Shown here: one piece after another, positions 27,100 through 36,461 of the stretch
Position numbering within the stretch: the first letter of the stretch is position 1
How the letters are laid out: each line of letters begins with the position of its first letter
Origin: Litoreibacter albidus
Lineage (GTDB): Bacteria; Pseudomonadota; Alphaproteobacteria; Rhodobacterales; Rhodobacteraceae
DNA length: 64,000 bases
Assembly (NCBI RefSeq): GCF_900107015.1
Contig: NZ_FNOI01000001.1
Coordinates: forward strand, 622,501-686,500
Reading direction: 5' to 3'
The notes under the pieces: model-generated
Database searches by the model: none
The model's input: only the letters and a program-made list of their open reading frames with translations
Told to the model about the DNA's origin: nothing
Position numbers and translations under genes: made by a program

Positions 27100-28038
27100 A
27101 TGCGCGCATTTGTATTTCCGGGCCAAGGGGCTCAGACCATCGGGATGGGCCGCGATCTGGCCGACACCTACCCAGACGCCAAAGCCATATTTGACGAGGT
27201 GGACGACGCCTTGGGCGAAAAGCTCTCAACGCTGATCTGGGAAGGGGAGCAAGACACGCTGACCCTGACGCAAAACGCACAGCCCGCGCTCATGGCGACG
27301 TCGCTGGCCGTTATGGCCGCGCTGAAGTCCGAAGGTGTCGGCGTTGACGCCGCTTCCTTCGTGGCGGGGCACTCGCTTGGTGAATACTCTGCCTTGGCTG
27401 CGGCCGGTGCGATCAGCGTCTCCGACACCGCGCGGTTGTTGCGTGCGCGGGGCTTGGCCATGCAAGAGGCCGTGCCAGTAGGTGTGGGCGCAATGGCGGC
27501 GCTGCTCGGGCTTGATTTCGAAACGGTGCAAGCCGTCGCGGCAGAGGCTGCGGGCGACGAGGTGTGCCAAGCCGCGAACGACAACGATCCCGGCCAAGTT
27601 GTGGTCTCCGGCCATAAGGCAGCGGTGGAGCGCGCGGTGGACCTCGCCAAAGAGCGCGGTGCCAAGCGTGCGGTGCTGTTGCCCGTCAGCGCGCCGTTCC
27701 ACTGTGCCTTGATGGAGCCAGCCGCCGAAGCGATGGCCGTTGCCTTGGATAGCGTTGAAATTCAGCGCCCGTCCGTCCCGTTGGTTGCCAACGTCCGCGC
27801 CAACGCGGAAAGCGACCCGACAACGATCCGCAGCCTGCTGGTGGAGCAGGTGACCGGCTCCGTGCGGTGGCGCGAAAGTGTCAGCTACATGGGCGCGCAG
27901 GGCGTGACCGAGATTTGGGAGGTCGGCGCTGGCAAGGCGCTCTCCGGTATGATCCGACGCATCAACCGCGACATCGCCACGCGTGCCATCGGCACGGCGG
28001 CGGACGTGAAAGCCGCGGCGGACGCGCTGAACGCATAA
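27100..28038 (+). CDS. fabD: Malonyl-CoA:ACP transacylase
   Basis: Loads malonyl groups onto ACP for fatty acid synthesis. The 312 residues include the N-terminal FPGQGAQTIGMG, active-site Ser in GHSLGEYSALAAAG, and catalytic His in VSAPFHCALM. Length is normal. It leads the fabD-fabG-acpP cluster. The 169-bp gap upstream is shared with the divergent b561 gene. Confidence 0.97.
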   Translation: MRAFVFPGQGAQTIGMGRDLADTYPDAKAIFDEVDDALGEKLSTLIWEGEQDTLTLTQNAQPALMATSLAVMAALKSEGVGVDAASFVAGHSLGEYSALAAAGAISVSDTARLLRARGLAMQEAVPVGVGAMAALLGLDFETVQAVAAEAAGDEVCQAANDNDPGQVVVSGHKAAVERAVDLAKERGAKRAVLLPVSAPFHCALMEPAAEAMAVALDSVEIQRPSVPLVANVRANAESDPTTIRSLLVEQVTGSVRWRESVSYMGAQGVTEIWEVGAGKALSGMIRRINRDIATRAIGTAADVKAAADALNA

Positions 28039-28085
28039 ATAGGGGCGTGCTTGCACGCTAATACACATTAAGAAGGGGCAGTAAC

Positions 28086-28823
28086 ATGTTCAACCTAGAC
28101 GGAAAATCGGCGCTCATTACGGGTGCGTCCGGCGGTATCGGCGGCGAGATCGCCAAAAGCCTGCACGCACAGGGCGCCACCGTGGCGCTGTCCGGCACCC
28201 GTGTGGAGCCACTGGAAGCCTTGGCGGCGGAGCTGGGGGAGCGCGCGCATGTGTTGCCCTGCAACCTGAGCGATTTCGAGGCCGTCGACGCGCTGCCAAA
28301 ACAGGCGGTCGCGGCGATGGGCGCTGTCGATGTGCTGGTGAACAACGCAGGAATCACCCGCGACAACCTGTTTATGCGCATGTCGGATGAGGAGTGGCAG
28401 TCGGTGATCGACGTTAACCTGACCTCAACCTTCAAGCTGTGCAAAGGCGTTCTGCGCGGCATGATGAAGGCGCGTTGGGGCCGGATCATCAACATCTCAA
28501 GCGTTGTGGGGGCCACGGGAAACCCGGGGCAGGGTAACTACGCCGCATCCAAGGCCGGTATGGTTGGCATGTCCAAATCGCTGGCCTATGAGGTCGCGTC
28601 ACGCGGGATCACGGTGAACTGCATCGCGCCGGGCTTTATCACGACACCGATGACAGAGAAGCTGACGGACGACCAAAAGTCCGGCATCCTCGGGCAAATT
28701 CCTGCCGGTCGGATGGGCGACGCAGGCGAAATTGCTGCGGCCGCACTGTATCTGGCAAGCGCCGAAGCGGGTTATACCACAGGCACAACGCTGCATGTGA
28801 ACGGCGGAATGGCGATGATCTAG
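28086..28823 (+). CDS. fabG: 3-oxoacyl-ACP reductase
   Basis: NADPH-dependent reduction of beta-ketoacyl-ACP. A 245-residue SDR with the cofactor motif TGASGGIG (residues 12-19), NNAGITRDNLFMRM typical of FabG, and catalytic YAASK. An AAGAAGGGG ribosome binding site precedes the ATG. It lies 47 bp after fabD. Confidence 0.97.
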   Translation: MFNLDGKSALITGASGGIGGEIAKSLHAQGATVALSGTRVEPLEALAAELGERAHVLPCNLSDFEAVDALPKQAVAAMGAVDVLVNNAGITRDNLFMRMSDEEWQSVIDVNLTSTFKLCKGVLRGMMKARWGRIINISSVVGATGNPGQGNYAASKAGMVGMSKSLAYEVASRGITVNCIAPGFITTPMTEKLTDDQKSGILGQIPAGRMGDAGEIAAAALYLASAEAGYTTGTTLHVNGGMAMI

Positions 28824-29042
28824 GCGCTGCGGCGCGGCGTCTTCTCTGTGGTCACCGGTGGGTTGCATAAGCGTTTGCGTTCCCTATTTGGTGTGCTATA
28901 GGCGGCGCAGATATTGCTGGGGGCAACCCTCCGGCTGCCGCAGTCGCGGCGAGATAACAGGCCAAATGGTCAATACCAACTGGGTGGGGGAACTCGCCCG
29001 CCACAATTCGGGGATGTCCCGAGCAATTACGAGGAATACATC

Positions 29043-29276
29043 ATGAGCGATATCGCAGTCCGCGTTAAAAAGATCGTTGTCGAGCACCTTGGTGTTGAAG
29101 AAGACAAAGTTGTTGAAAACGCATCGTTCATCGACGATCTGGGCGCAGACAGCCTCGACACCGTTGAGCTGGTAATGGCGTTCGAAGAAGAGTTCGGGAT
29201 CGAAATCCCTGACGACGCTGCAGAAACCATCCAGACTTTCGGCGACGCGACAAAATTCATCACCGAAGCTTCCTAA
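29043..29276 (+). CDS. acpP: Acyl carrier protein
   Basis: 77-residue acidic carrier with the phosphopantetheine site Ser37 in [19 protein letters not shown]. The ATG at 29043 follows GAGGA. The 219-bp gap after fabG suggests it also has its own promoter, as is usual for acpP. A strong terminator follows directly, which separates it from the mrp operon. Confidence 0.97.
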   Translation: MSDIAVRVKKIVVEHLGVEEDKVVENASFIDDLGADSLDTVELVMAFEEEFGIEIPDDAAETIQTFGDATKFITEAS

Positions 29277-29303
29277 GTTTTTAAGCTTTTACGAAATTAA
29301 AAG

Positions 29304-29329
29304 TGGCGCCTTCGGGCGCCATTTTTTTT
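29304..29329 (+). terminator. Intrinsic terminator after acpP
   Basis: TGGCGCC and GGCGCCA form a 7-bp stem with a TTCG tetraloop, followed by eight T. Confidence 0.95.
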
Positions 29330-29491
29330 GTGCGCTGCGGCAGGCTTAGGACGCTTGGAGCCGCTTGTCGGTGAACGGACGTGAAAGTGATGCACGATAG
29401 GGCCTGAACAGGGCCGATTATCTTGTTCATGCTATTGCGAATCCTACCCGATTTTGTGCACTTTAGCTCACCGATCGTTTCTGGAGTTCTC

Positions 29492-32371
29492 GTGTCCCTT
29501 TTCATAATCGTCGCACTGCCTTTCCTTGGCGCACTTCTACCGGGTTTGATGAATTCCGCAGGGCGGTCCGCCTGTGCTGGCGTGACATTTGCCGTGTCTC
29601 TGGCGGCCTTCGTGGGCCTGCTGACAAACCTGCCGATGGTCCTCGAAGGGGAGGTCGTGACGGCACGGGTCGACTGGATGCCCGCCTTGGGGCTGAACTT
29701 CACCCTGATGCTGGACGGGCTGGGCTTTTTCTTCGCGTTGCTGATCTTGGGCATCGGCCTGCTGATCATCGCCTACGCGCGCCAATACCTCAGCCGCGAC
29801 GACAATATGGGCGAATTTTTCACCTATCTGTTGCTGTTCCAAGGCGCGATGGTGGGGATTGTTCTGAGTGATAATATTCTGCTTTTGTTGGTGTTTTGGG
29901 AGCTCACGTCGCTGTCGTCGTTCCTGCTTATCGGCTATTGGAAGCACCTGCCGGAGGGGCGCCAAGGCGCACGGATGGCGCTGACGGTCACCGGCATGGG
30001 CGGCTTGGCGATGATCGGTGGCATGCTGATCTTGGGCCAGATCGTCGGCAGCTACGACCTCAGCGTGATCTTGGAAAACAGGGATTTGATCCAAGCGGAC
30101 CCGCTCTATGTCCCCGCGCTGGTGTTGATTCTGTTGGGATGTTTCACCAAATCCGCGCAGTTCCCGTTTCATTTCTGGCTGCCCCACGCCATGGCCGCGC
30201 CGACGCCGGTGTCGGCTTATCTGCACTCCGCCACGATGGTGAAGGCGGGTATTTTCCTCATGGCGCGGATGTGGCCGGTGCTGTCGGGCACGCCCGAGTG
30301 GGTCATGATCGTCACCAGCGCAGGCTTGGTCACGATGGTGCTGGGCGCCCTGATCGCGCTGTTCAAGCATGACCTGAAGGCGTTGCTGGCCTTCTCCACG
30401 GTGAGCCACCTTGGCCTGATCACCATGCTTTTGGGCACCGGCACAGCCTTCGGCGCGATGGCCGCGGTGTTCCACATCCTGAACCACGCCACGTTCAAGG
30501 CGGCCTTGTTCATGTCGGCGGGCATCATTGACCACGCGGCGCACACCCGCGACATCCGCCGCCTTGGGGGCCTGCGCAAACTGATGCCGGTGACCTTCAT
30601 GATCGCCTCCCTCGCGGCGCTGTCCATGGCGGGTATCCCGTTGCTGAACGGCTTCTTGTCCAAGGAAATGATGCTGGAGGAGGCCAACCACACTGTGCTC
30701 TTCGGCAGCGCTTGGTTGGTGCCGGCTTTGGCGACCTTCGGCTCGCTGCTGTCCGCCGCCTATTGTTTCCGCCTGATCGGGCATGTGTTCTTGGGGCCGG
30801 TGCGCGACGATTACCCCGCAGAGCCGCACGACCCGAACGCGGGTCTTTGGATGCCGCCAGCCATCTTGGTGGTTCTGGTCGTCGCCATTGGCGTCGCACC
30901 GTTTCTGGCAGAGCCTTTTGTGAAACTGGTCACCGCCTCCGTGCTGGGCGATACGGCAAAGGTGCCAAGCGCCCATTTCAAAATTTGGCACGGTTTGGTG
31001 CCCGCGTTGTTCATGTCGATCATCGCGGTGGTCGGCGGCTTGGCGGTTATGGCCATCTTCACACCAGCGCTGCGCTTGTGGGACAGGGCACCACGGCCCG
31101 AAGCGAAAACCATCTTCGACGCAATGTTGGAGAGCGTGGCCACGCTGGCGCAAAAACTCATCCTGCCCCTGCATAACGGCGCGTTCACCCGCTATGCGGC
31201 CATCGCCAGCGTCGCGATCATCGCGGTGGGCTACCACGCGTGGGTCACAGGAACCGTGGGGGCTGCGACGCGCAGCGTACAAACCGCGGGGCCGGTGTTC
31301 ATCGCGGGGTGGCTGATGCTGGTCGCGGCGACGGGCGGCATGGTGTTGATGCACCGCAACCGCCTGCTGTCGCTGATCCTGATCGGCATCGTCGGTCTGA
31401 TGGTCTCTGTGGGATTCGTGTTCTTCAGCGCGCCGGATTTGGCGATGACGCAGTTCACCGTGGAGGTCGTCACGATCATCCTGCTGTTGCTGGCGCTAAA
31501 CTTCCTGCCAAACCGCACCCCGATTGAGAGCACCGTGCTGCGCCGCGTGCGCGACACGGGCGTGGCGGTCGCAGGCGGCTTGGCCACCTTCGCGCTGGCG
31601 TATTACTACCTGCTGCGCGATGCAGTCGACACGCCGATCTCCGAGTTCCATCTGGCGAGTTCCTACAAAGGCGGCGGCGGGACCAATGTGGTCAACGTGA
31701 TCCTTGTAGATTTCAGGGGCTTTGACACCTACGGCGAGATCATCGTTTTGGGCATCGCTGCGCTGTTGATCTACGCGCTGACCGAGGCACTGCTTGGCGG
31801 TCCTGTGCGCGCGCGCTTGCTGAACCGCCAGCCGGATCAGGCACGGGCAGGGGACGTTCACCCGATGATGATGGTGGTGCTGACCCGCGTGATTATGCCG
31901 GTGGTGATCTTGGTCGGCTTCTACATCTTCTGGCGCGGCCATAACGAGCCCGGCGGCGGGTTTATCGCGGGGCTTATCGTCTCCATCGGTGTGGTGATGC
32001 AATATATGGCCAGCGGCTTCGCGTGGACGTCGTCGCGCCTGCGCTACCCCTATCACGGGGTGATCGGGGCCGGTGTTCTGATCGCAGGCCTGACGGGCAT
32101 CGGGTCGTGGTTCGTGGGCAAGCCGTTCCTGACGTCGGATTTCACCTATGTGCGCATCCCGCCCTTCGAGAAGTTTGAGCTGGCGACCGCCGCGTTGTTT
32201 GATCTGGGTGTGTTCTTGGCCGTGGTCGGTGCGGTGATGCTGTCGCTTGAAAGCTTCTCGCGCCTCGCGCGGCGTGCGCATATCGCCGATAACGAGCACC
32301 CTATGGATATTGACCCGTCGCGCGGCGATCCGGCGCAAATCGGCGCAAAACCCGCGACGGAGGAAAGCTGA
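29492..32371 (+). CDS. mrpA: Na+/H+ antiporter subunit A with fused subunit B (MrpAB)
   Basis: Large integral membrane subunit of the Mrp antiporter, related to NuoL. The 959-residue chain has the antiporter core (FELTSLSSFLLIGYW-like block, FPFHFWLPHAMAAPTPVSAYLHSATMVKAGIFL) and extra C-terminal helices. The MrpB domain is in the last ~150 residues (RVIMPVVILVGFYIFWRGHNEPGGGFIAGLI). The GTG at 29492 after GGAG is preferred; the frame is open 23 codons further up. The A+B fusion is usual in group 2 mrp operons. Confidence 0.92.
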   Translation: MSLFIIVALPFLGALLPGLMNSAGRSACAGVTFAVSLAAFVGLLTNLPMVLEGEVVTARVDWMPALGLNFTLMLDGLGFFFALLILGIGLLIIAYARQYLSRDDNMGEFFTYLLLFQGAMVGIVLSDNILLLLVFWELTSLSSFLLIGYWKHLPEGRQGARMALTVTGMGGLAMIGGMLILGQIVGSYDLSVILENRDLIQADPLYVPALVLILLGCFTKSAQFPFHFWLPHAMAAPTPVSAYLHSATMVKAGIFLMARMWPVLSGTPEWVMIVTSAGLVTMVLGALIALFKHDLKALLAFSTVSHLGLITMLLGTGTAFGAMAAVFHILNHATFKAALFMSAGIIDHAAHTRDIRRLGGLRKLMPVTFMIASLAALSMAGIPLLNGFLSKEMMLEEANHTVLFGSAWLVPALATFGSLLSAAYCFRLIGHVFLGPVRDDYPAEPHDPNAGLWMPPAILVVLVVAIGVAPFLAEPFVKLVTASVLGDTAKVPSAHFKIWHGLVPALFMSIIAVVGGLAVMAIFTPALRLWDRAPRPEAKTIFDAMLESVATLAQKLILPLHNGAFTRYAAIASVAIIAVGYHAWVTGTVGAATRSVQTAGPVFIAGWLMLVAATGGMVLMHRNRLLSLILIGIVGLMVSVGFVFFSAPDLAMTQFTVEVVTIILLLLALNFLPNRTPIESTVLRRVRDTGVAVAGGLATFALAYYYLLRDAVDTPISEFHLASSYKGGGGTNVVNVILVDFRGFDTYGEIIVLGIAALLIYALTEALLGGPVRARLLNRQPDQARAGDVHPMMMVVLTRVIMPVVILVGFYIFWRGHNEPGGGFIAGLIVSIGVVMQYMASGFAWTSSRLRYPYHGVIGAGVLIAGLTGIGSWFVGKPFLTSDFTYVRIPPFEKFELATAALFDLGVFLAVVGAVMLSLESFSRLARRAHIADNEHPMDIDPSRGDPAQIGAKPATEES

Positions 32372-32372
32372 T

Positions 32373-32735
32373 ATGGAATTTCTAGTTGCCTCCGCCATCG
32401 GCGTCCTGACGTCGGGTGGCTTGTACCTCATGTTGCGCTTGCACACCTTTCCGGTGATCTTGGGCATGTCGCTGCTGACCTACGCCGTGAACGTTTTTCT
32501 GTTCGCATCGGGCCGCCTGACCGTCGGCGCCCCCCCAATCCTGAGCGACGCGACCGTCTACACCGACCCGCTGCCGCAGGCGTTGGTGCTGACGGCGATC
32601 GTCATTTCGTTCGGCATGACGGCGGTTGTGGTGATGATCGGCTTGGGCGCGTTTCTAGGCTCCGACGATGATCACGTAGATGATCCGGCGGACGATCCGG
32701 TCACCGCAGACGACGAAGTTGAGGGCACATCATGA
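32373..32735 (+). CDS. mrpC: Na+/H+ antiporter subunit C
   Basis: 120 residues, NuoK-like with three helices (about 5-22, 28-47, 72-94) and an acidic tail rich in Asp. Motif GMSLLTYAVNVFLFASGRL is typical of MrpC. The ATG at 32373 follows GGAGG by 9 bases; it lies 1 bp after the mrpA stop. Confidence 0.93.
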   Translation: MEFLVASAIGVLTSGGLYLMLRLHTFPVILGMSLLTYAVNVFLFASGRLTVGAPPILSDATVYTDPLPQALVLTAIVISFGMTAVVVMIGLGAFLGSDDDHVDDPADDPVTADDEVEGTS

Positions 32736-34279
32736 ACCACTGGATTATTGCCCCCGTCGTGCTGCCCGCACTGCTGGCGCCTTTCATTGTGCTGGCCGCG
32801 CGCTATCACATCGGCATCCAGCGGACGTTGTCTGTTGCTGGTGTCCTCGCGCTGATCGGCATCGCCTTGGGCTTGGCACTGCAGGCGTCGGGCGGCACGA
32901 TAGTGCTCTACCAACTTAGCGACTGGGCCGCACCTTTCGGTATCGTTCTCGTCGGTGACCGCCTGTCCACGCTGATGGTTTTGCTCACCGCAGTACTGGC
33001 GCTATTTGTGCTGCTGTACGCCATCAGTTCCGGTTGGGACAATCGCGGGCGGCACTTTCATGCGCTGTTCCAGTTCCAGCTTATGGGGATCATGGGCGCG
33101 TTTCTGACGGGCGATTTGTTCAACCTGTTCGTGTTCTTCGAGGTCTTGTTGATCGCGTCTTACGGTCTGATGATCCACGCGGGCGGCAATGCGCGGCTGC
33201 GTGCGGGCGTGCAATATGTGCTTTACAACCTCATCGGCTCAACGCTGTTCCTGTTCGCGCTCGGCTCCATCTATGCTGAAACCGGCACGCTGAATATGGC
33301 AGATCTGGCCAACCGCGTGGCGATGATCGGGCCGGAAGATACGGTGGGTATCCGTGTGGCGGCGGTGTTGCTGCTCTTGGTGTTCTCCATCAAGGCGGCG
33401 TTGGTGCCGCTGCATTTCTGGCTGCCGTCCAGCTATGCGGAGGCCCCCGCGCCGGTGGCGGCGCTCTTTGCGATCATGACGAAGGTGGGGGCTTACGCCA
33501 TCATTCGCGTCTACACGATGATCTTCCCACCCCAGCTGGAGGTCACGTCTGGCTTGCACGACGTATGGTTGCTGCCGGCGGCGTTGCTGTCACTGGCCAT
33601 CGGCATGATCGGCGTTTTGGCCGCCAAGCGGCTGGACAGGCTTGTGGCGTTCTCCGTGATCGGCTCAATGGGGATGGTGCTGGTGTCGATTGCGCTGTTC
33701 ACGCCGGAGGGCATCGCGGCCGCGCTCTATTACATCGTGCATTCCACCTTGGCGGGCGCCGTATTGTTCCTGATTTCCGATCTGGTGCGCACGGGGCGCG
33801 CCAATCTCGACCTGACGCCGCAACCACCGGTCGCAGGCACCGCGCTGACGGCGGGGTTGTTCTTTGTGGGCGCTATCGCGATGGCGGGCTTGCCGCCGCT
33901 GTCTGGTTTCTTGGGCAAGCTTCTGGTGCTGGACGCGGCCTACGGCACAGACCTTGTGGTCTGGATCTGGGCGATTGTTCTGGGGTCCAGCCTGATCAGC
34001 ATTATCGGGTTCTCACGGGCGGGCAGCATCCTGTTCTGGAAGGCGCATAGCGTCGCGCCGCTGGACAGCGACCCGCCGCAACCACGCCCTGCAACGATGT
34101 CGTACGTGGCCGTTGGCGGCTTGGTGGCCCTGCTGGTGGCCCACACCGCTTTCGCGGGGCAGATGCATGGCTATGCGGTCACCATGGCGGAGCAGTTGTT
34201 CGCGCCGGAGCCGTATATCTCAACGGTGCTCGACGCGCCGGGCAAGCTCAGCACACCATCGACGACGGGGGACTACTGA
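32732..34279 (+). CDS. mrpD: Na+/H+ antiporter subunit D
   Basis: 515 residues, NuoM/N-like proton-translocating subunit. It has FEVLLIASYGLMIH, the conserved KAALVPLHFWLPSSYAEAPAPVAALFAIMTKVGAYAIIRV block and GLPPLSGFLGKLLVL. Overlaps mrpC by ATGA. Confidence 0.95.
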   Translation: MNHWIIAPVVLPALLAPFIVLAARYHIGIQRTLSVAGVLALIGIALGLALQASGGTIVLYQLSDWAAPFGIVLVGDRLSTLMVLLTAVLALFVLLYAISSGWDNRGRHFHALFQFQLMGIMGAFLTGDLFNLFVFFEVLLIASYGLMIHAGGNARLRAGVQYVLYNLIGSTLFLFALGSIYAETGTLNMADLANRVAMIGPEDTVGIRVAAVLLLLVFSIKAALVPLHFWLPSSYAEAPAPVAALFAIMTKVGAYAIIRVYTMIFPPQLEVTSGLHDVWLLPAALLSLAIGMIGVLAAKRLDRLVAFSVIGSMGMVLVSIALFTPEGIAAALYYIVHSTLAGAVLFLISDLVRTGRANLDLTPQPPVAGTALTAGLFFVGAIAMAGLPPLSGFLGKLLVLDAAYGTDLVVWIWAIVLGSSLISIIGFSRAGSILFWKAHSVAPLDSDPPQPRPATMSYVAVGGLVALLVAHTAFAGQMHGYAVTMAEQLFAPEPYISTVLDAPGKLSTPSTTGDY

Positions 34280-34281
34280 TC

Positions 34282-34782
34282 ATGTCACGCGCTTTCTACT
34301 GGCTCTTGCCGCACCCGCTGCTGACGCTGCTTCTGGCGGTGGTCTGGACCCTGCTTCAAAACGAGATTTCGGCAGGGATGGTCGTATTTGGCATCATCCT
34401 CGGGATCGTGATCCCGTGGGGCACCTCGATCTGGTGGCCCGATACGCCGAAAGGCTTCCGGTTGGGCAAAATGGTAACCTACAGCCTTATGGTGTTGTGG
34501 GATATTCTGGTGGCCAACATCCAAGTCGCTTGGATCGTGCTGAGTGTGCCGAACGCCAAGCTGAAACCCGCGTGGATCGTGGTCCCGTTGGAGCTGCGCC
34601 AGCCGGAGGCGATCACCGTCCTTGCCGGAACCATCACGCTGACGCCGGGCACCGTATCGGCGGATTTGTCGGACCAAGGGCACAGCTTGCTGGTTCATGT
34701 GCTGCACACCGACGATCCTGACGCGGTGCGCGACGACATCATGACCCGCTACCAGAACCGCCTGAAGGAGATCTTCATATGA
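34282..34782 (+). CDS. mrpE: Na+/H+ antiporter subunit E
   Basis: 166 residues with an N-terminal two-span region and the family block VAWIVLSVPNAKLKPAWIVVPLELRQPEAITVLAGTITLTPGTVSADLSDQGHSLLVHVLHTDD. Two bases separate it from mrpD; it overlaps mrpF by ATGA. Confidence 0.94.
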   Translation: MSRAFYWLLPHPLLTLLLAVVWTLLQNEISAGMVVFGIILGIVIPWGTSIWWPDTPKGFRLGKMVTYSLMVLWDILVANIQVAWIVLSVPNAKLKPAWIVVPLELRQPEAITVLAGTITLTPGTVSADLSDQGHSLLVHVLHTDDPDAVRDDIMTRYQNRLKEIFI

Positions 34783-35066
34783 CGCTAGCTTCCGGACTTC
34801 TGGACGTCGCATTGATCATCGCGTTCGCGGCACTTGCCCTTGGGCAATTGCTGTCGATGGTGCGGTTGGTTTTGGGGCCAACCCCCGGAGACCGCATACT
34901 TGCGCTGGACACGATGGTGATCAACGCCTTGGGCCTGATCATTGTGTTGGGCATTTACTTGGGCGTTCAAATTTATTTTGAGGTCGCCTTGCTTGTCGCC
35001 ATGTTGGGGTTCGTCTCCACCGTGGCGCTGGCGCGCTTCTTGCTGCGGGGGGACATCATCGAATGA
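34779..35066 (+). CDS. mrpF: Na+/H+ antiporter subunit F
   Basis: 95-residue protein with three helices and the MrpF motif MVRLVLGPTPGDRILALDTM between helices 1 and 2. Coupled by ATGA overlaps on both sides. Confidence 0.94.
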   Translation: MTLASGLLDVALIIAFAALALGQLLSMVRLVLGPTPGDRILALDTMVINALGLIIVLGIYLGVQIYFEVALLVAMLGFVSTVALARFLLRGDIIE

Positions 35067-35452
35067 CTGGTGAGATTATCGGAACATATGCCACCGCGAT
35101 TAGCCTGCTGATCGGCTCGGCCTTCATCATCGTCGGTGTCATCGGATTGTTGAAATTCAACGATCCCATGACCCGCCTGCATGCGCCTACAAAGGTGGGC
35201 ACGATCGGGATCGGGATGCTGTTGCTGGCGGCGATGATCCATGCGTTCACCTTGGGGCAAACCTCCGTCCATGAGGTGTTGATCATGGCGTTTCTGTTTG
35301 TGACCGCGCCGATTTCCGCGCATTTCATTGCGAAGGTGAATATCCACACACGGACCTGCCAGACACCGCCACCGCCGCCGCGTGACGATACATGGTCGAC
35401 GCTAAGCACGCCGGATCAGGAACCGCAGGCGGAGGCCGCGACTAAATCGTAA
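35063..35452 (+). CDS. mrpG: Na+/H+ antiporter subunit G
   Basis: 129 residues, three helices. LLKFNDPMTRLHAPTKVGTIGIGMLLLAAM is the MrpG signature. The C-terminal 35 residues form a Pro-rich hydrophilic tail (CQTPPPPPRDD). Last gene of the mrp operon; the complete A(B)-C-D-E-F-G set is present, so the antiporter should be functional in Na+ and pH homeostasis. Confidence 0.94.
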   Translation: MTGEIIGTYATAISLLIGSAFIIVGVIGLLKFNDPMTRLHAPTKVGTIGIGMLLLAAMIHAFTLGQTSVHEVLIMAFLFVTAPISAHFIAKVNIHTRTCQTPPPPPRDDTWSTLSTPDQEPQAEAATKS

Positions 35453-35464
35453 CCCGAGCACTGT

Positions 35465-36419
35465 TCAGGTTTGCGCGGGTGGCTGGGCCAGAATCGTGAC
35501 GAGTCGCGCTTCCGGTATTTCGGTTTTCATCACGAAACTGGCTTCATGCGTGTCCGTGCGCACTGCGTTTTTAAGCCGGACTTGGATGCTCTCGCGGCCC
35601 ACGCGCACCAGACAGGATGCGCCTTTTTCGATATTTTCGGCAAACTTTCGGGTGTGCTTGGCCGCGATGCGGAAGGTGAACCCGCGCACGCTGAGCATCA
35701 CCACCTGACCGGTGTAATCGCCGTCCTTGCCGTGCACCACCGCGTCAATACGGCATGGGTGTTGCTTCAGCATCATCGAGCGGACCCATGCGACGGTGTA
35801 GGGCGTGCCGAGGGCGAGCAGGGTAAACACCGCGAGGATGGAGTAGATGCTGGTCAAGCGAACCCCGCCTTGGATTGTCGCGTCACCATCGGTTTTGCGC
35901 GCAACTGCCTGCGTGATCAGCGCACTCATTGATTTGGGTTTGGCAGGGTCGCCTGCCTCTGGGTCGGGTTCTGTGCCGCAGAGTTCGTGCATCGTGCGTG
36001 TGGCGTCGGCGACGCGCGTTTGCAGCTTTTGGTCGGTCACGTAATGCACAACCGCGTTGCTGCCGTAGTCGACCGAGATTTGCGCCGCCTCGCGCAGTTT
36101 GGCGAATGTTCCGTTAATCTGCGTGATTTCCAAGGATCGCCAACGTTCATTCAGCAAACGTTCCAATGTCTTGGTATTCTTGCCGCGCACCAAGGCGTCC
36201 AACCGTTTCGCAGTGATGCTGTTAAACTGGCTGGCAGGGTCTGCGACCATCGGCGCGGCGCAACAGGCGCGAGATGGTTTCCATGCCCTGACAGGACGAT
36301 TGCGCCAGCGCGGCGTTCGGTGCGAAAAACAGCGCAAACCCAAGGCACAACAGGCGAAACCCAGCCTTAAAGCGCGTGAAGAATGCTGAGATAGCGAAGG
36401 TGGTCATAAAGAGTGTCAC
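35465..36419 (-). pseudogene. Frameshifted secreted/membrane protein of unknown function
   Basis: Two frames together make one plausible protein. The first (36222-36419) begins MTLFMTTFAISAFFTRFKAG and carries a signal peptide ending PNAALA-QSSCQGMETIS. The second (35465 upward) continues as RACCAAPMVADPASQFNSITAKRLDALVRGKN. A one-base shift between about 36240 and 36290 is needed to join them. The body has one membrane helix (IYSILAVFTLLALGTPYTVAWV) and a C-terminal beta-rich region (CRIDAVVHGKDGDYTGQVVMLSVRG) faintly PilZ-like. It may be a pseudogene, a sequencing error, or two genes. No family recognised. Confidence 0.5.
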
Positions 36420-36461
36420 ACATGTTGGGCATTGGCTGTGATCCTCTTTGGGGCAGAAAGA

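Noticed and set aside
27100-29276. CIRCE or FadR/FapR-type operator near the fab genes
   Set aside because: No matching inverted repeat was found in the gaps 26931-27099, 28039-28085 or 28824-29042.
29537-31354. 605-codon open frame antisense to mrpA
   Set aside because: Extremely His/Arg/Gln-rich translation with no hydrophobic core, exactly complementary to the antiporter gene. Shadow frame.
36222-36419. Independent small secreted protein
   Set aside because: The signal peptide is followed by only ~25 Arg-rich residues before a stop, while the adjacent frame continues with a long protein; a frameshift is the simpler reading.
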